Shown here one piece after another: positions 31,713-40,256 of a DNA stretch of 64,000 bases (its first letter is position 1; each line of letters begins with the position of its first letter). This DNA is from Exiguobacterium sp. 9-2 (GTDB lineage Bacteria > Bacillota > Bacilli > Exiguobacteriales > Exiguobacteriaceae). A program made the translations under genes and the position numbers. The notes beneath the pieces are model-generated. The model searched no databases. It was given only the letters and a program-made list of their open reading frames with translations, and was not told the DNA's origin. The stretch is from the NCBI RefSeq assembly GCF_036287235.1, contig NZ_CP142850.1, positions 2,125,127 to 2,189,126 on the forward strand. Reading direction: 5' to 3'.

Positions 31713-32195
31713 TTACTTCTCTTCCTCAAACGGAAGACTTTCAATCTCAATCACACACTCATTTTCCGTCTGCGACTCGATTTCCATCGGCGTCACTAGA
31801 TCCTTAAGGCGCGACATATCTAGTAGATCCCGATAGATCTCGATGGTCACGCCCTCGTGGAAGGTCACGGATACTTCTCCTACTCCTACATCAATCATGG
31901 TGATGGCTGCTTCGACGAGTTGCTTCAACCGCTCATCTTCCATGTGGGGTGCTCCGATGACATCATACGTCACAGTTTTGCCTGACCATTCAGCTTGCAG
32001 CAACGCCAGTGCGGTTTTCGGCAATCCGATTTGCGCTAGACGTCCTTCCCGAGATGCTTGCTCCCGGTACGCCGAACAGATCGACTCGACTGCTTGTTCG
32101 TCTCCGATCGCGCCATACGAACGGACGAGTTGTATCCGGTTCAACCACTCGTGACGAAGAGTCTTTAAAAGATCAAGTACCTGTTGTTCCTCCAT
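31713..32195 (-). CDS. spo0B: Spo0B-like sporulation-initiation phosphotransferase
   Basis: In Bacillus, Spo0B relays phosphate from Spo0F to Spo0A. This 160-residue protein has the N-terminal phosphoacceptor helix LLKTLRHEWLNRIQLVRSY, with His15 at the acceptor position (compare H-D/E-W-x-N-x-x-Q-L in Spo0B), a second helix with RLAQIGLPKTALALLQ, and a C-terminal ATPase-like alpha/beta part that lacks ATP motifs and ends ECVIEIESLP like Spo0B. TAGGAGG precedes ATG 32195. It is in the Bacillus spo0B position between rpmA and obg. Retention here, where neighbouring sporulation genes are missing, suggests another role or remnant phosphorelay. Confidence 0.82.
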   Translation of the reverse strand: MEEQQVLDLLKTLRHEWLNRIQLVRSYGAIGDEQAVESICSAYREQASREGRLAQIGLPKTALALLQAEWSGKTVTYDVIGAPHMEDERLKQLVEAAITMIDVGVGEVSVTFHEGVTIEIYRDLLDMSRLKDLVTPMEIESQTENECVIEIESLPFEEEK

Positions 32196-32210
32196 CGGTC
32201 GTTCCCTCCT

Positions 32211-32252
32211 AAAAAAAACAGACCCTAACCCTCGAAAGTGGCTAGAGTCTGC
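32211..32252 (-). terminator. Terminator between rpmA and spo0B
   Basis: Stem GCAGACTCTA...TAGGGTCTG with eight Ts on the minus strand; it probably attenuates read-through from the ribosomal protein genes into spo0B-obg. Confidence 0.75.
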
Positions 32253-32263
32253 TTCGTCGATCC

Positions 32264-32542
32264 TTATGCTGGGTAAACGCTGACTTGTTTCTTGTCGCGT
32301 CCGAGACGTTCGAAACGAACGACACCAGTTGCAGTTGCGAAAAGTGTATCATCGCCACCACGTCCGACGTTCATACCTGGGTGAATCTTCGTACCGCGTT
32401 GACGGTAGAGGATTGAACCAGCAGAAACAGTTTGACCGTCTGCACGTTTCGCCCCAAGGCGTTTCGATTGCGAGTCACGACCGTTCTTTGTCGAACCTAC
32501 CCCTTTTTTCGATGCGAAGAACTGAAGATTAAGTTTCAACAT
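32264..32542 (-). CDS. rpmA: Ribosomal protein L27 with cleavable N-terminus
   Basis: The 92-residue L27 begins [24 protein letters not shown]. The first nine residues are the Firmicutes extension that must be removed between Phe9 and Ala10 by the protease Prp before L27 can work at the peptidyl-transferase centre (established in S. aureus). Gene prp is the next one upstream (15 bases). GGAGGTGG precedes ATG 32542. Confidence 0.98.
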   Translation of the reverse strand: MLKLNLQFFASKKGVGSTKNGRDSQSKRLGAKRADGQTVSAGSILYRQRGTKIHPGMNVGRGGDDTLFATATGVVRFERLGRDKKQVSVYPA

Positions 32543-32556
32543 GTGGAATCCACCTC

Positions 32557-32895
32557 CTATACTTGTTCAAGTTGGATAAACTCACCGTAACTTTCAGCGA
32601 TGGTACCAAGCTGGACCAAAGTCGCCTCCAGTAACAATTGGGTGCGTTCACTGACATCCGGTGCTAAGTCAGCGTACGGTTCTACATAAAAGTAGCCACC
32701 CTCTTGTTGTTCTGCCATTTCAAGGAGCAGGACCTGCCCGAGTAATGCTTCTATGGCATTATATGCCCCGAAGATCACCGACGATACGCCGGCACAGACA
32801 AGGTCGAGACCTGGTTCTGCAAACTCGGCATGTCCTGTCACTTCGATGGAGCGGACGAGTTCCGCTTCATCTCGTCGAATCTTGACACGTATCAT
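32557..32895 (-). CDS. prp: Ribosomal-processing cysteine protease Prp
   Basis: Prp (YsxB) cleaves the L27 N-terminal extension. The 112-residue protein has the catalytic His22 in TGHAEFA and Cys34 in DLVCAGVS, at the same residue numbers as in S. aureus Prp. It lies between rplU (3-base gap) and rpmA with only a weak ribosome-binding site, so its translation is probably coupled to rplU. Confidence 0.95.
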   Translation of the reverse strand: MIRVKIRRDEAELVRSIEVTGHAEFAEPGLDLVCAGVSSVIFGAYNAIEALLGQVLLLEMAEQQEGGYFYVEPYADLAPDVSERTQLLLEATLVQLGTIAESYGEFIQLEQV

Positions 32896-32898
32896 GGC

Positions 32899-33207
32899 TT
32901 ACGCTTCGATTTTCTCGATGCGGACCTTTGTGTAAGGTTGACGGTGACCTTGCTTACGACGGTAGTTCTTTTTCGCTTTCATTTTGAAGACAGTGATCTT
33001 TTTCGCGCGAGCGTGTTTGATGACCGTTGCTACGACCTTCGCACCTTCTACGAGTGGAGCGCCGACTTTAACATCGTCACCACCAAGGATCAATACTTCA
33101 CCAAATTCAACTGTGCTGTCGACGTCTGCGTTTAATTTCTCAACGTAGATTTCTTGGCCAGCTTCGACTTTGACTTGTTTACCACCAGTTTTGATAATTG
33201 CGTACAT
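32899..33207 (-). CDS. rplU: Ribosomal protein L21
   Basis: The 102-residue protein starts [18 protein letters not shown] and ends in the basic [19 protein letters not shown] tail that contacts 23S rRNA. ATG 33207 lies 8 bases after GAGGAGG; a GTG three codons earlier falls within that site. First gene of rplU-prp-rpmA and probably autoregulated through the leader at 33217-33316. Confidence 0.97.
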   Translation of the reverse strand: MYAIIKTGGKQVKVEAGQEIYVEKLNADVDSTVEFGEVLILGGDDVKVGAPLVEGAKVVATVIKHARAKKITVFKMKAKKNYRRKQGHRQPYTKVRIEKIEA

Positions 33208-33216
33208 TACGTGCAC

Positions 33217-33316
33217 CTCCTCTTAGGAACTCAGACTCGCCATCACGGGCAGCAGATGCTTTAAAACCCGGTCTGTGCGGTTGTAGTCATTTGGGTGCTT
33301 CCAAACGAACTAACGT
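33217..33316 (-). promoter_or_regulatory. L21-type ribosomal protein leader
   Basis: The roughly 100-base untranslated leader of rplU contains an extended conserved-looking block (CCGGGUUUUAAAGCAUC, CUGCUGCCCGUGAUGGCGAG) with self-complementary parts such as GGGCAGCAGATGC. Bacillales carry a structured L21 leader at this place (established family). No sequence search was run. Confidence 0.7.
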
Positions 33317-33321
33317 TATTC

Positions 33322-33351
33322 AGAATACCAAACGTTCTTCCAACTTGTCAA
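33322..33351 (-). promoter_or_regulatory. Promoter of rplU-prp-rpmA
   Basis: TTGACA (33346-33351), 18 bases, TATTCT (33322-33327) on the minus strand, just after the rng stop. Confidence 0.75.
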
Positions 33352-33366
33352 TGCTGTTCTGAAGGA

Positions 33367-34707
33367 TTATTCCGATCGCTTGATGAAATCGAGACAGTCC
33401 TGTGACGACCCAGTGAATAGGACGGCTGGATCGCCTTCTAACACGTGCACCTCGAGTGGTTGGCGAGAGATGAATTCGTCTTGTAACAAGTGACGCGGCG
33501 CGCGAATCACGACCGCTTCCGCATAGGTCGCGATCTCAAGCAATTTCGGTTCAATCAACCGATAGACGCTTAATCGTGTCCATTGACCGGATTCCTGCGA
33601 TCGTTCCTGCAATGATTTTCCGTGTCGTTGTCGCGTCAGTTCGCATAAGCCCATCTTCGTAAATCCATACACTTCGATTTGTTTCGTCTCGAGTGCGGCT
33701 CGTTCTTTGAGAAGTTGGGTCACCCGTGTCTGACCTTTACTTGAGCCACGTAAAAAATCGATTGCAATCATTCCGCTGATATTACGTAACCGTAATTGTC
33801 GCATAACTTCGACGGCAGCCGCTTCATTGATTTGATCAAACGTCCGCTTTTGTTCTTTGACCGAAATCGTCTTCCCACTGTTGACGTCGATGACAGTCAT
33901 CGTCTCGACTTCTTCAATCAAGAGATACGCTCCTCCGTCGAGCCAGACGACCCGTTGCATCGCTTTTTCGATTGCCCCATCAATGGCTTCCATCTCAGGT
34001 AAGCGCCCTTTTCGTAGCGATCGTTCAACAGACAGACCGAGTAATTCGAGTCGTTCTTTTTCCTGACGCGTCATGACGAGCGCATCGGTGACATGCGGAA
34101 GTCGCTTCGCTTCCTGGACGATCAATGCCTCGTCTTGCTCAAGACGCGGCGCCTGCATGAGTTCTTTATGCCGTATCCGTAATGACTGTAACTCTTGTTT
34201 CAATTCGTCGATTGATGCTTTCGCTGCCTCCGTCCGGTAAAGAATCCCTTCTTCTTCCGTCGTCGTCAATTGCTCCGCCAGTTGACGCTGGACGACGAGA
34301 TCCAACTTCCGACTGAAACGGACGCGGCGACCGTACGGGAAATAGACAAGATAACGTCCACCATAAGTGATATTCTGCGTCACCTTGTGTTGCTTCGGTG
34401 CGACCCCTTCCTTGACGACCTGAACGAGCAATGTCTGCCCGACCTGGACGGCTTGTCCGATCGTTGGCACGTCCGGATAGCGACGAAGTGCTTCCACCGT
34501 TTCATTAAGCGGTAAGTAAAGCGGCGTACCGTCAGTCGCGATCAAAAAGGCTGCTCCGAGCGTCGGATGCAACCGGTCGACCTTGGCATAAACGAACGTT
34601 CCGACCCGGATCTCGTCACGCATCCGTTCATGATATTCAATCAATCGACCGCCTTCGACCAACGCCAATCGTTCGAGTGAAGCGGTCTGTTCACTAATCC
34701 ATCGCAT
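33367..34707 (-). CDS. rng: Ribonuclease G-type endoribonuclease lacking the zinc link
   Basis: The RNase E/G catalytic core cuts single-stranded AU-rich RNA. The 446-residue protein has an S1-like domain (about 30-110, VGTFVYAKVDRLHPTLGAAFL), the 5' sensor region and the two metal-binding stretches VIDVNSGKTIS and GMIAIDFLRG. After the conserved ELTRQRHGKSL, where the family usually has a CPxCxGxG zinc-link, this protein reads QERSQESGQW with no cysteine, so the usual zinc-bridged dimer is not expected. GGAGGG precedes ATG 34707. It sits between minD and rplU, where Bacillus has spoIVFA-spoIVFB. Confidence 0.88.
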   Translation of the reverse strand: MRWISEQTASLERLALVEGGRLIEYHERMRDEIRVGTFVYAKVDRLHPTLGAAFLIATDGTPLYLPLNETVEALRRYPDVPTIGQAVQVGQTLLVQVVKEGVAPKQHKVTQNITYGGRYLVYFPYGRRVRFSRKLDLVVQRQLAEQLTTTEEEGILYRTEAAKASIDELKQELQSLRIRHKELMQAPRLEQDEALIVQEAKRLPHVTDALVMTRQEKERLELLGLSVERSLRKGRLPEMEAIDGAIEKAMQRVVWLDGGAYLLIEEVETMTVIDVNSGKTISVKEQKRTFDQINEAAAVEVMRQLRLRNISGMIAIDFLRGSSKGQTRVTQLLKERAALETKQIEVYGFTKMGLCELTRQRHGKSLQERSQESGQWTRLSVYRLIEPKLLEIATYAEAVVIRAPRHLLQDEFISRQPLEVHVLEGDPAVLFTGSSQDCLDFIKRSE

Positions 34708-34719
34708 ACTGATCCCTCC

Positions 34720-34761
34720 AAAAAAATTAGACTAGGCGCGACGATGTCGTCCTAGTCTAAT
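34720..34761 (-). terminator. Terminator after minD
   Basis: Eleven-pair stem ATTAGACTAGG / CCTAGTCTAAT (loop with ACGACATCGTCGCG) and a T-run; it overlaps the rng ribosome-binding region. Confidence 0.85.
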
Positions 34762-34770
34762 TTCCCATTC

Positions 34771-35574
34771 TTATTTCATCCCAAGCATCTTCTTCAATTT
34801 GACGAAGAACCCTTTTTGCGGTTGTTCATTTAAATCAAGCAGTGGCACGGATTCTCCGAGAATCCGGCGGGCGATGTTCCGGTAGCCGAGTCCAGCCCGG
34901 TTATCCGGATTCATCGTAACAGGCACACCGCGGTGCGAAGCGGCGATGACTTCTTCATCATCGATGATCAGACCAAGCAGATCGATTGAAAGAATACGCA
35001 TAATCTCATCGATATCGAGCATATCACCTGATGCCATCATGTGCGAACGCACCCGATTGATGACGAGTTTTGGAACGATGTTTCGTTCTGAGCGTTCGAG
35101 CATCCCAATGATCCGGTCCGCATCTTGGACGGCTGCTTTTTCCGGTGTCGTTACGACGACAGCTTCATCCGCTCCAGCAATCGCATTCATGAATCCTTGT
35201 TCGATTCCTGCCGGGCAGTCAATCAATACAAAATCGTATTCAAGTTTCAGCGTGTCGATGATTGCCTTCACCTGTTCGGGTGTGACGGAGGACTTATCCT
35301 TTGATTGAGCAGCAGGCAACAGATACATCTCTTCAAAACGCTTATCGCGGACGAGCGCTTGGTGCAATTTACATTGTCCCGTTACGACGTCAACGATGTT
35401 ATAGATACTCCGGTTATCGAGACCAAGCACGATATCCAGATTGCGTAACCCGATATCTGTATCGACGAGACAAACCGAATGCCCCATCAATGCAAGTGCT
35501 GTTCCGATGTTCGCCGTCGTCGTTGTCTTACCGACGCCGCCTTTACCGGATGTGACGACGATGGCGCGTCCCAT
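34771..35574 (-). CDS. minD: Septum-site ATPase MinD
   Basis: MinD is the membrane-binding ParA-family ATPase that recruits MinC to block off-centre division. The 267-residue form starts MGRAIVVTSGKGGVGKTT (deviant Walker A GKGGVGKT), has DTDIGLRNLD, VLIDCPAGIEQG (Walker B) and a C-terminal amphipathic membrane helix (GFFVKLKKMLGMK). The start at 35574 follows GGAGGCG and matches other MinD; in-frame ATG 35619 or GTG 35628 (overlapping the minC stop) would add 15-18 residues and cannot be excluded. Last gene of mreB-mreC-mreD-minC-minD. Confidence 0.95.
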   Translation of the reverse strand: MGRAIVVTSGKGGVGKTTTTANIGTALALMGHSVCLVDTDIGLRNLDIVLGLDNRSIYNIVDVVTGQCKLHQALVRDKRFEEMYLLPAAQSKDKSSVTPEQVKAIIDTLKLEYDFVLIDCPAGIEQGFMNAIAGADEAVVVTTPEKAAVQDADRIIGMLERSERNIVPKLVINRVRSHMMASGDMLDIDEIMRILSIDLLGLIIDDEEVIAASHRGVPVTMNPDNRAGLGYRNIARRILGESVPLLDLNEQPQKGFFVKLKKMLGMK

Positions 35575-35624
35575 ATTCGTCTTCGCCTCCATATGTACCT
35601 GTTCTTTCACTTGTTCCATATCCG

Positions 35625-36299
35625 TCACCCTCTTTCACTATCAATCGCAAACTGATCCATCCGCGCAAGCGGAACGGTTTGAAGGCGGGAGAATTCCACC
35701 CCGTCTTCGCCTAAAAATGCACAGCCCATATCGAGAGCAGGAATCGGTGCGTCATCCGGCTCCTCATGGACGGTTCCAGCGACCGCGACCCATTTCGGTT
35801 GCAACACACTTGCAGCGATGACTGCTTCCGTATTACCACCTTTACCTGCATGAACGGTACCACGCAAAGCTCCGAGACAATAGATACTTCCTGTCGCATG
35901 GACGACCGCTCCCGGATTGATATCTCCGATGATGACGATCGAACCTTCAACGTCTAATACGTGCCCACTGCGTGCCGTGCCACCAAAATAATGGAACGTC
36001 CGCTCTCCGTACAAGGCTTTTGCCTCGTCTTTCGTGATGCATTCACTGTCATAGCCTTTGAAAGAGAAGGAATCATGTCGCGCGACGATAGATTCGACGG
36101 CCGTCAACACCCCTTCATCGACATAACGTCGACCGAAGAAGAAGGTGATGGGTACGGCGCGTCCGTTCTCGACGGATTTGTCCGCAAGCGTCAACTCTAA
36201 ATCGTCAAGAAATTCATCCACACTGCACCTTTCATTCACATAGACGGCGAGGCCACCACGATGGCCTTTCATCGTTACATAACGTTTACGCTCAATCAT
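35625..36299 (-). CDS. minC: Septum-site-determining protein MinC
   Basis: MinC inhibits FtsZ. The 224 residues hold an N-terminal FtsZ-contacting domain (1-100) and a C-terminal right-handed beta-helix (about 105-205, HVLDVEGSIVIIGDINPGA, ATGSIYCLGALRGTVHAG) that dimerises and binds MinD. AAGAGGATGA precedes ATG 36299, 3 bases after mreD. Confidence 0.95.
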   Translation of the reverse strand: MIERKRYVTMKGHRGGLAVYVNERCSVDEFLDDLELTLADKSVENGRAVPITFFFGRRYVDEGVLTAVESIVARHDSFSFKGYDSECITKDEAKALYGERTFHYFGGTARSGHVLDVEGSIVIIGDINPGAVVHATGSIYCLGALRGTVHAGKGGNTEAVIAASVLQPKWVAVAGTVHEEPDDAPIPALDMGCAFLGEDGVEFSRLQTVPLARMDQFAIDSERG

Positions 36300-36302
36300 G
36301 AC

Positions 36303-36806
36303 TCATCCTCTTTTCTCGTCAAGGGTCGACTGCACGAGTCGGGTCATCGGATAATACAGGATGATGATCCCGATCAACTGGGCAACCAAACTCCTTGGAA
36401 TGATCTGTGTCGCGAGTTCTTGGAAGGAAACCCCGACACCAACGACCGAAGCCGTGAAGAAATATATATCGAGTTCATACAAAATGGCACTGAACGTGAA
36501 CGTGACGAGAATCGTCAATACGTTCTCCTTTACATATTTTAGCACGAAGCTACTAAAAAGCGGAATGGCGGATAACGCAAATAAGTAAATTCCGATAATA
36601 TCCGAGTACACGAAATCATAGAGCAATCCGAAAACGAGTCCGAATCCGAGTGCTTGTTCAAGCTTCCCGTACCGACCGAGGAACATCAGACCGATCAAGG
36701 TCGTATGAATGACATACGGCGAACCATCTCCAAGCGGTCCCGCGAACAACGTTCCTTCTAAGATAAAAAGAAGGAACACGGCGAAAAACAACTTAACGTT
36801 ATTCAC
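36303..36806 (-). CDS. mreD: Rod-shape protein MreD
   Basis: MreD is an integral membrane partner of MreC/MreB in lateral wall synthesis. The 167-residue protein is nearly all hydrophobic, with about five or six helices. It starts with GTG 36806 after GGGAGGGG; the frame stays open 18 codons further into mreC but without a start signal. It overlaps the mreC stop by 8 bases. Confidence 0.93.
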   Translation of the reverse strand: MNNVKLFFAVFLLFILEGTLFAGPLGDGSPYVIHTTLIGLMFLGRYGKLEQALGFGLVFGLLYDFVYSDIIGIYLFALSAIPLFSSFVLKYVKENVLTILVTFTFSAILYELDIYFFTASVVGVGVSFQELATQIIPRSLVAQLIGIIILYYPMTRLVQSTLDEKRG

Positions 36807-37683
36807 GAGTGTCCCCTCCCTTATCGGTCTCAGCGAAGGGTTCCTTCGCTTCGCGTTCAATCACGAAGACATGACCGAACTGTTCGAAGTCTGCTGCCGG
36901 TTTGACGTATGCGATTTTCGAAGCCCCATACTGATCGGATTTCACTTCTTCGATTTTTCCGATGACGATCCCGCTCGGATACTTTCCACCAAGACCGGAC
37001 GTCGTGACGGTCTGCCCTTTTTTCAGCTTCGCGTCGTTCGGAATTTTCGTGAACTTGAGTAGTTTCGTCTCTTCATCGAAGCCTTCAATCGTTCCGAAGA
37101 CTCCTTTTCCTTTCGTGTCGTCTGCCGTTGCCGAAACGTTATTCGTCCGACTCGTATCCGACATCAACTGCACAAGGGACGTATAAGCGCTCGCCTGGAT
37201 GACGCGACCGATCAATCCATCTGCTGTTACGACGGCCATGTTCGGTTTGACCCCTTTTTGTTCGCCGATGTTAATCGTCACGAACCGTTGCCATTCGGAC
37301 GATGTCCGCCCGATCATCTCTGCCGGTAACAGTTTATAGTCGCGAATCGAACCTTTGAGGTCGAGCATGTCTTTTAATTCTTTATTCTCACGCTCAAGAT
37401 CACGGACTTTAACGGCATTGCCGGCATAGTCGTTCAATCGTGATTTCAAGTGTTCATTTTCTTTGTACACGTCACGCACTTCTTTAATCGAAGTGACCGT
37501 ATCATCAATCCAGCCAATCGGTGTCGCGAAAAGGCGTTGACCGACGCCCACGGTATCACGCACGAAGCTTTGATACCAGTGGGATTGGTTACGCCCTTGC
37601 AGCGAAATCCCGATTAAGATCACCAAAAGGAGAAAACTAAGGAGTGTGATGAGCAGTTTTCGATTATTTAAAAATCGCTTCAT
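36799..37683 (-). CDS. mreC: Rod-shape protein MreC
   Basis: The 294-residue protein has a short cytoplasmic tail, one membrane helix (about 9-26), a coiled coil (about 60-105, EVRDVYKENEHLKSRL, VRDLERENKELKDML) and the extracellular double beta-barrel (about 110-275, with MIGRTSSEWQRFVTINIGE and VVTADGLIGRVIQAS). It organises the elongasome. 14 bases after mreB. Confidence 0.96.
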   Translation of the reverse strand: MKRFLNNRKLLITLLSFLLLVILIGISLQGRNQSHWYQSFVRDTVGVGQRLFATPIGWIDDTVTSIKEVRDVYKENEHLKSRLNDYAGNAVKVRDLERENKELKDMLDLKGSIRDYKLLPAEMIGRTSSEWQRFVTINIGEQKGVKPNMAVVTADGLIGRVIQASAYTSLVQLMSDTSRTNNVSATADDTKGKGVFGTIEGFDEETKLLKFTKIPNDAKLKKGQTVTTSGLGGKYPSGIVIGKIEEVKSDQYGASKIAYVKPAADFEQFGHVFVIEREAKEPFAETDKGGDTRE

Positions 37684-37697
37684 CGCTCATCCCGTCC

Positions 37698-38732
37698 TTA
37701 TCTTTTTTGCGAGATGCCTGATTTCGAACGAAGGACATTCATCATCTCGAGTGATTTTCCTGTACCGATTGCGACACAATCAAGTGCGTTTTCTGCAACG
37801 AGTGTCAAAATACGTGTTTCGTCTTCGATGACAGCATCAAGGTTCTTCAAGAGCGCCCCACCACCTGTCAGGACAATACCGCGGTCCATGACGTCTGCTG
37901 ATAATTCAGGAGGTGTCTGCTCAAGCGTGTGCTTAACACCTGCAAGAATCGCTTCGACCGTATCTGAAAGTGCGTCACAAATTTCAGCACTTGTGACTTC
38001 GATCTGTTTCGGAAGACCTGTGACGAGGTCGCGTCCACGGATTTCCATCGTTTCGTTCTCTGATTCTTCATCGATGCGAGCATAACCGATCGTCATTTTC
38101 AACGTCTCAGCTGTCCGTTCCCCAATCATCAAGTTGTATTTCGATTTGATGTAACGAATGATCGACTCATCCATCTCATCACCACCGACACGGATCGATT
38201 GGCTTGTGACGATACCACCGAGTGAGATGACAGCAACTTCTGTCGTACCACCACCGATGTCGACGACCATCGAGCCTGTTGGTTCTGAAACCGGAAGACC
38301 TGCACCGATTGCTGCTGCGAATGGTTCTTCGATCGTGTATGCTTCACGCGCACCCGCAAGTTTCGCTGCATCTTCAACCGCACGTTTTTCGACCGATGTA
38401 ATACCACTTGGTACACAGATCATGACGTTCGTCTTAGAAGAGAACAAGCCTTTTTTCTTTGAAGCTTGATCCATGAAATATTTGATCATCGTAGCGGTTG
38501 TTTCATAATCCGCGATAACCCCGTCTTTCATCGGGCGTCGTGCAGTCACGTTACCCGGCGTACGACCGATCATGTTTTTTGCTGCATTACCAACTGCCTC
38601 AATTTTCCCTGTATCCGTACGGAAAGCAACGACGGACGGTTCACGGACGACGATTCCTTGCCCCTTTACATACACGAGCGTGTTAGCCGTACCTAAGTCA
38701 ATGCCGATTTCACGGCTGAATGATCCAAACAT
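37698..38732 (-). CDS. mreB: Rod-shape actin homologue MreB
   Basis: The 344-residue actin-fold ATPase starts [28 protein letters not shown] and contains the phosphate-2 and adenosine motifs ([30 protein letters not shown]). It directs the wall elongation machinery. GAGAGGGG precedes ATG 38732. A -10 TATAAT lies at 38770-38775 in the upstream gap; the -35 is poor. The mreBCD-minCD operon order is that of Bacillus. Confidence 0.97.
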   Translation of the reverse strand: MFGSFSREIGIDLGTANTLVYVKGQGIVVREPSVVAFRTDTGKIEAVGNAAKNMIGRTPGNVTARRPMKDGVIADYETTATMIKYFMDQASKKKGLFSSKTNVMICVPSGITSVEKRAVEDAAKLAGAREAYTIEEPFAAAIGAGLPVSEPTGSMVVDIGGGTTEVAVISLGGIVTSQSIRVGGDEMDESIIRYIKSKYNLMIGERTAETLKMTIGYARIDEESENETMEIRGRDLVTGLPKQIEVTSAEICDALSDTVEAILAGVKHTLEQTPPELSADVMDRGIVLTGGGALLKNLDAVIEDETRILTLVAENALDCVAIGTGKSLEMMNVLRSKSGISQKR

Positions 38733-38844
38733 TATTCAAAAAACCCCTCTCTGAGAATACACTTCACTAATTATAACGGAAAAGCCTTCATTGGAAAGCG
38801 TTAAAACGTTACAGCTTGTTTACAGTTCGCCTTAGAAAACACAC

Positions 38845-38890
38845 AAAAAAACGTCTGACGGAAAGAAACGAAACTTTCCCTTCAGACGTT
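38845..38890 (-). terminator. Terminator after radC
   Basis: Long stem AACGTCTGA-GGGAAAG / CTTTCC-TCAGACGTT with a T-run on the minus strand; it isolates radC-maf from mreB. Confidence 0.9.
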
Positions 38891-38894
38891 ATTC

Positions 38895-39548
38895 TTACAT
38901 AAATCCGCGCTGTTTCATACTAATAAATTGTCCATGCCCGATGATGATGTGGTCAAGACAACTGATTCCAATGAGTCGTCCTGCCTCAACAAGTCGCTCG
39001 GATACCTCGATATCTTCCCGACTTGGCGTCGGATCACCGGACGGATGATTATGGACGGCAATGAAGTTCGCAGCCGAGCAGCGAATCGCTTCCCGGAAAA
39101 CGTCTCGCGGGTGGACGATTGACGTGTTCAATCCTCCAATGAATAACGTCTTTTTCGAGACAACCTCATTTTTCGTATTCAAATACAGGCAGATGAAATG
39201 TTCCTGTTGATAGAGGCGCATTTCTTCTAACAACAGCTCCGCCGCGTCTTCCGGTGAACGGATCGTCGGTCGAACCCACTTCGGTTCCGTGACGAGACGA
39301 CGACCGAGTTCCAGTCCCGCCATGATTTGCAACGCCTTTGCCTTTCCGACACCTGGTGCTTTCTCGAGTCCACCGACTCCAGCTGCCTCGAGTTCAATCA
39401 GTGAAGGATAGATGTGCAGTAATTCTTCCGCGATTTCGAGCGGTGTCCGGTCGCGCGTTCCGCTTCGGACAAGACATGCCAACAACTCGACTGTCGTCGC
39501 TTGTGCTAAGCCTTTCAACTGAACCATATCCTTCGGCCATTCAATCAC
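38895..39548 (-). CDS. radC: RadC family JAB-domain protein
   Basis: The 217-residue protein has an N-terminal helix-hairpin-helix region (about 45-70, EKAPGVGKAKALQIMAGLELG) and a JAMM metalloprotease-like domain with the zinc motif HNHPSGDPTPSREDIEVS (H-x-H-x10-D). Function of RadC is unsettled; the old link to RadA/recombination repair is not supported in E. coli. The start at GTG 39548 follows AGAGAGG at 9 bases; the frame stays open 76 codons upstream but that part lies antiframe inside maf and is not conserved. The N-terminus is about a dozen residues shorter than in Bacillus RadC. Confidence 0.9.
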   Translation of the reverse strand: MIEWPKDMVQLKGLAQATTVELLACLVRSGTRDRTPLEIAEELLHIYPSLIELEAAGVGGLEKAPGVGKAKALQIMAGLELGRRLVTEPKWVRPTIRSPEDAAELLLEEMRLYQQEHFICLYLNTKNEVVSKKTLFIGGLNTSIVHPRDVFREAIRCSAANFIAVHNHPSGDPTPSREDIEVSERLVEAGRLIGISCLDHIIIGHGQFISMKQRGFM

Positions 39549-39573
39549 AGCATCCGACCTCTCTGTTTCAGGA

Positions 39574-40149
39574 TTACGCAAACATCGGCTTGATCGTAAA
39601 GGACGCGAGACGTTTCGTGATTTCGTGGATCGGCAATCCGACAACATTATAGTAATCGCCCTCGATCGCTTCGACGAACAGGCCACCCATCGCTTGAATA
39701 CCATATCCACCCGCTTTATCATAGGGCTCGGTCGTCGCGATATAGCCTTCGATCCATTCGTTTGGCAATGCACCAAAACGAACGTGTGTCGTCACGTCGA
39801 ATGTCTCTTCCTTCTCACCAAAGCGAATCGTTACTCCTGTCACGACTTCATGTGCTCGTCCCGATAGACGCGCGAGCATCGCCCGTGCCTCTCCCCTATC
39901 TGCCGGCTTCTCGAGAATCATATCGTCAATTGCAACGACTGTATCGGCAGCCAGAATGACACCGTCTGTCGTAATCGCTCGCGCTTTCTTTTGCGATAGA
40001 TGACGGACGTATTCATGCGGGGACATCGGATACGGCGCTTCTTCGACGACATTCGCCGGTACGACTGCGTGAGCGATTCCGATTTGTTGCAAGAGTTCCG
40101 TCCGGCGCGGTGAAGCTGAGGCGAGAATCAAGTGTGGTTGCGTTATCAT
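39574..40149 (-). CDS. maf: Maf-family nucleoside triphosphate pyrophosphatase
   Basis: Maf hydrolyses dTTP/UTP and modified pyrimidine nucleotides and can arrest septation when over-produced. The 191-residue form starts MITQPHLILASASPRRTELL, the family N-terminus, with the substrate motif and later VILAADTVVAIDDMILEKP and KAGGYGIQAMGG. Met 40149 is preferred by homology; an ATG seven codons earlier (40170) is possible, and neither has a strong ribosome-binding site. radC follows at 25 bases. Confidence 0.93.
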   Translation of the reverse strand: MITQPHLILASASPRRTELLQQIGIAHAVVPANVVEEAPYPMSPHEYVRHLSQKKARAITTDGVILAADTVVAIDDMILEKPADRGEARAMLARLSGRAHEVVTGVTIRFGEKEETFDVTTHVRFGALPNEWIEGYIATTEPYDKAGGYGIQAMGGLFVEAIEGDYYNVVGLPIHEITKRLASFTIKPMFA

Positions 40150-40211
40150 TAGTATCACGTTCTTTCCCATTAATTTCGAATCGGATAATTCGAGTCATCG
40201 AATAGTCTAAC

Positions 40212-40250
40212 AAAAAACAAGCGGTCCCTAACAGCATAGGAACCGCTTGT
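40212..40250 (-). terminator. Terminator of the pilD-pilMN-pilO unit
   Basis: Stem ACAAGCGGT-CC / GG-ACCGCTTGT followed by TTTTTTG on the minus strand; it marks the left edge of the type IV pilus locus. Confidence 0.9.
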
Positions 40251-40256
40251 TTTCTT

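Noticed and set aside
33217-33366. Possible second T-box or metabolite riboswitch before rplU
   Set aside because: No T-box element or terminator; the block fits an L21 autoregulatory leader by place and pattern.
39549-39776. 76-codon N-terminal extension of radC
   Set aside because: Low-complexity basic sequence overlapping maf in another frame; the GTG start at 39548 has a good SD and fits family length.
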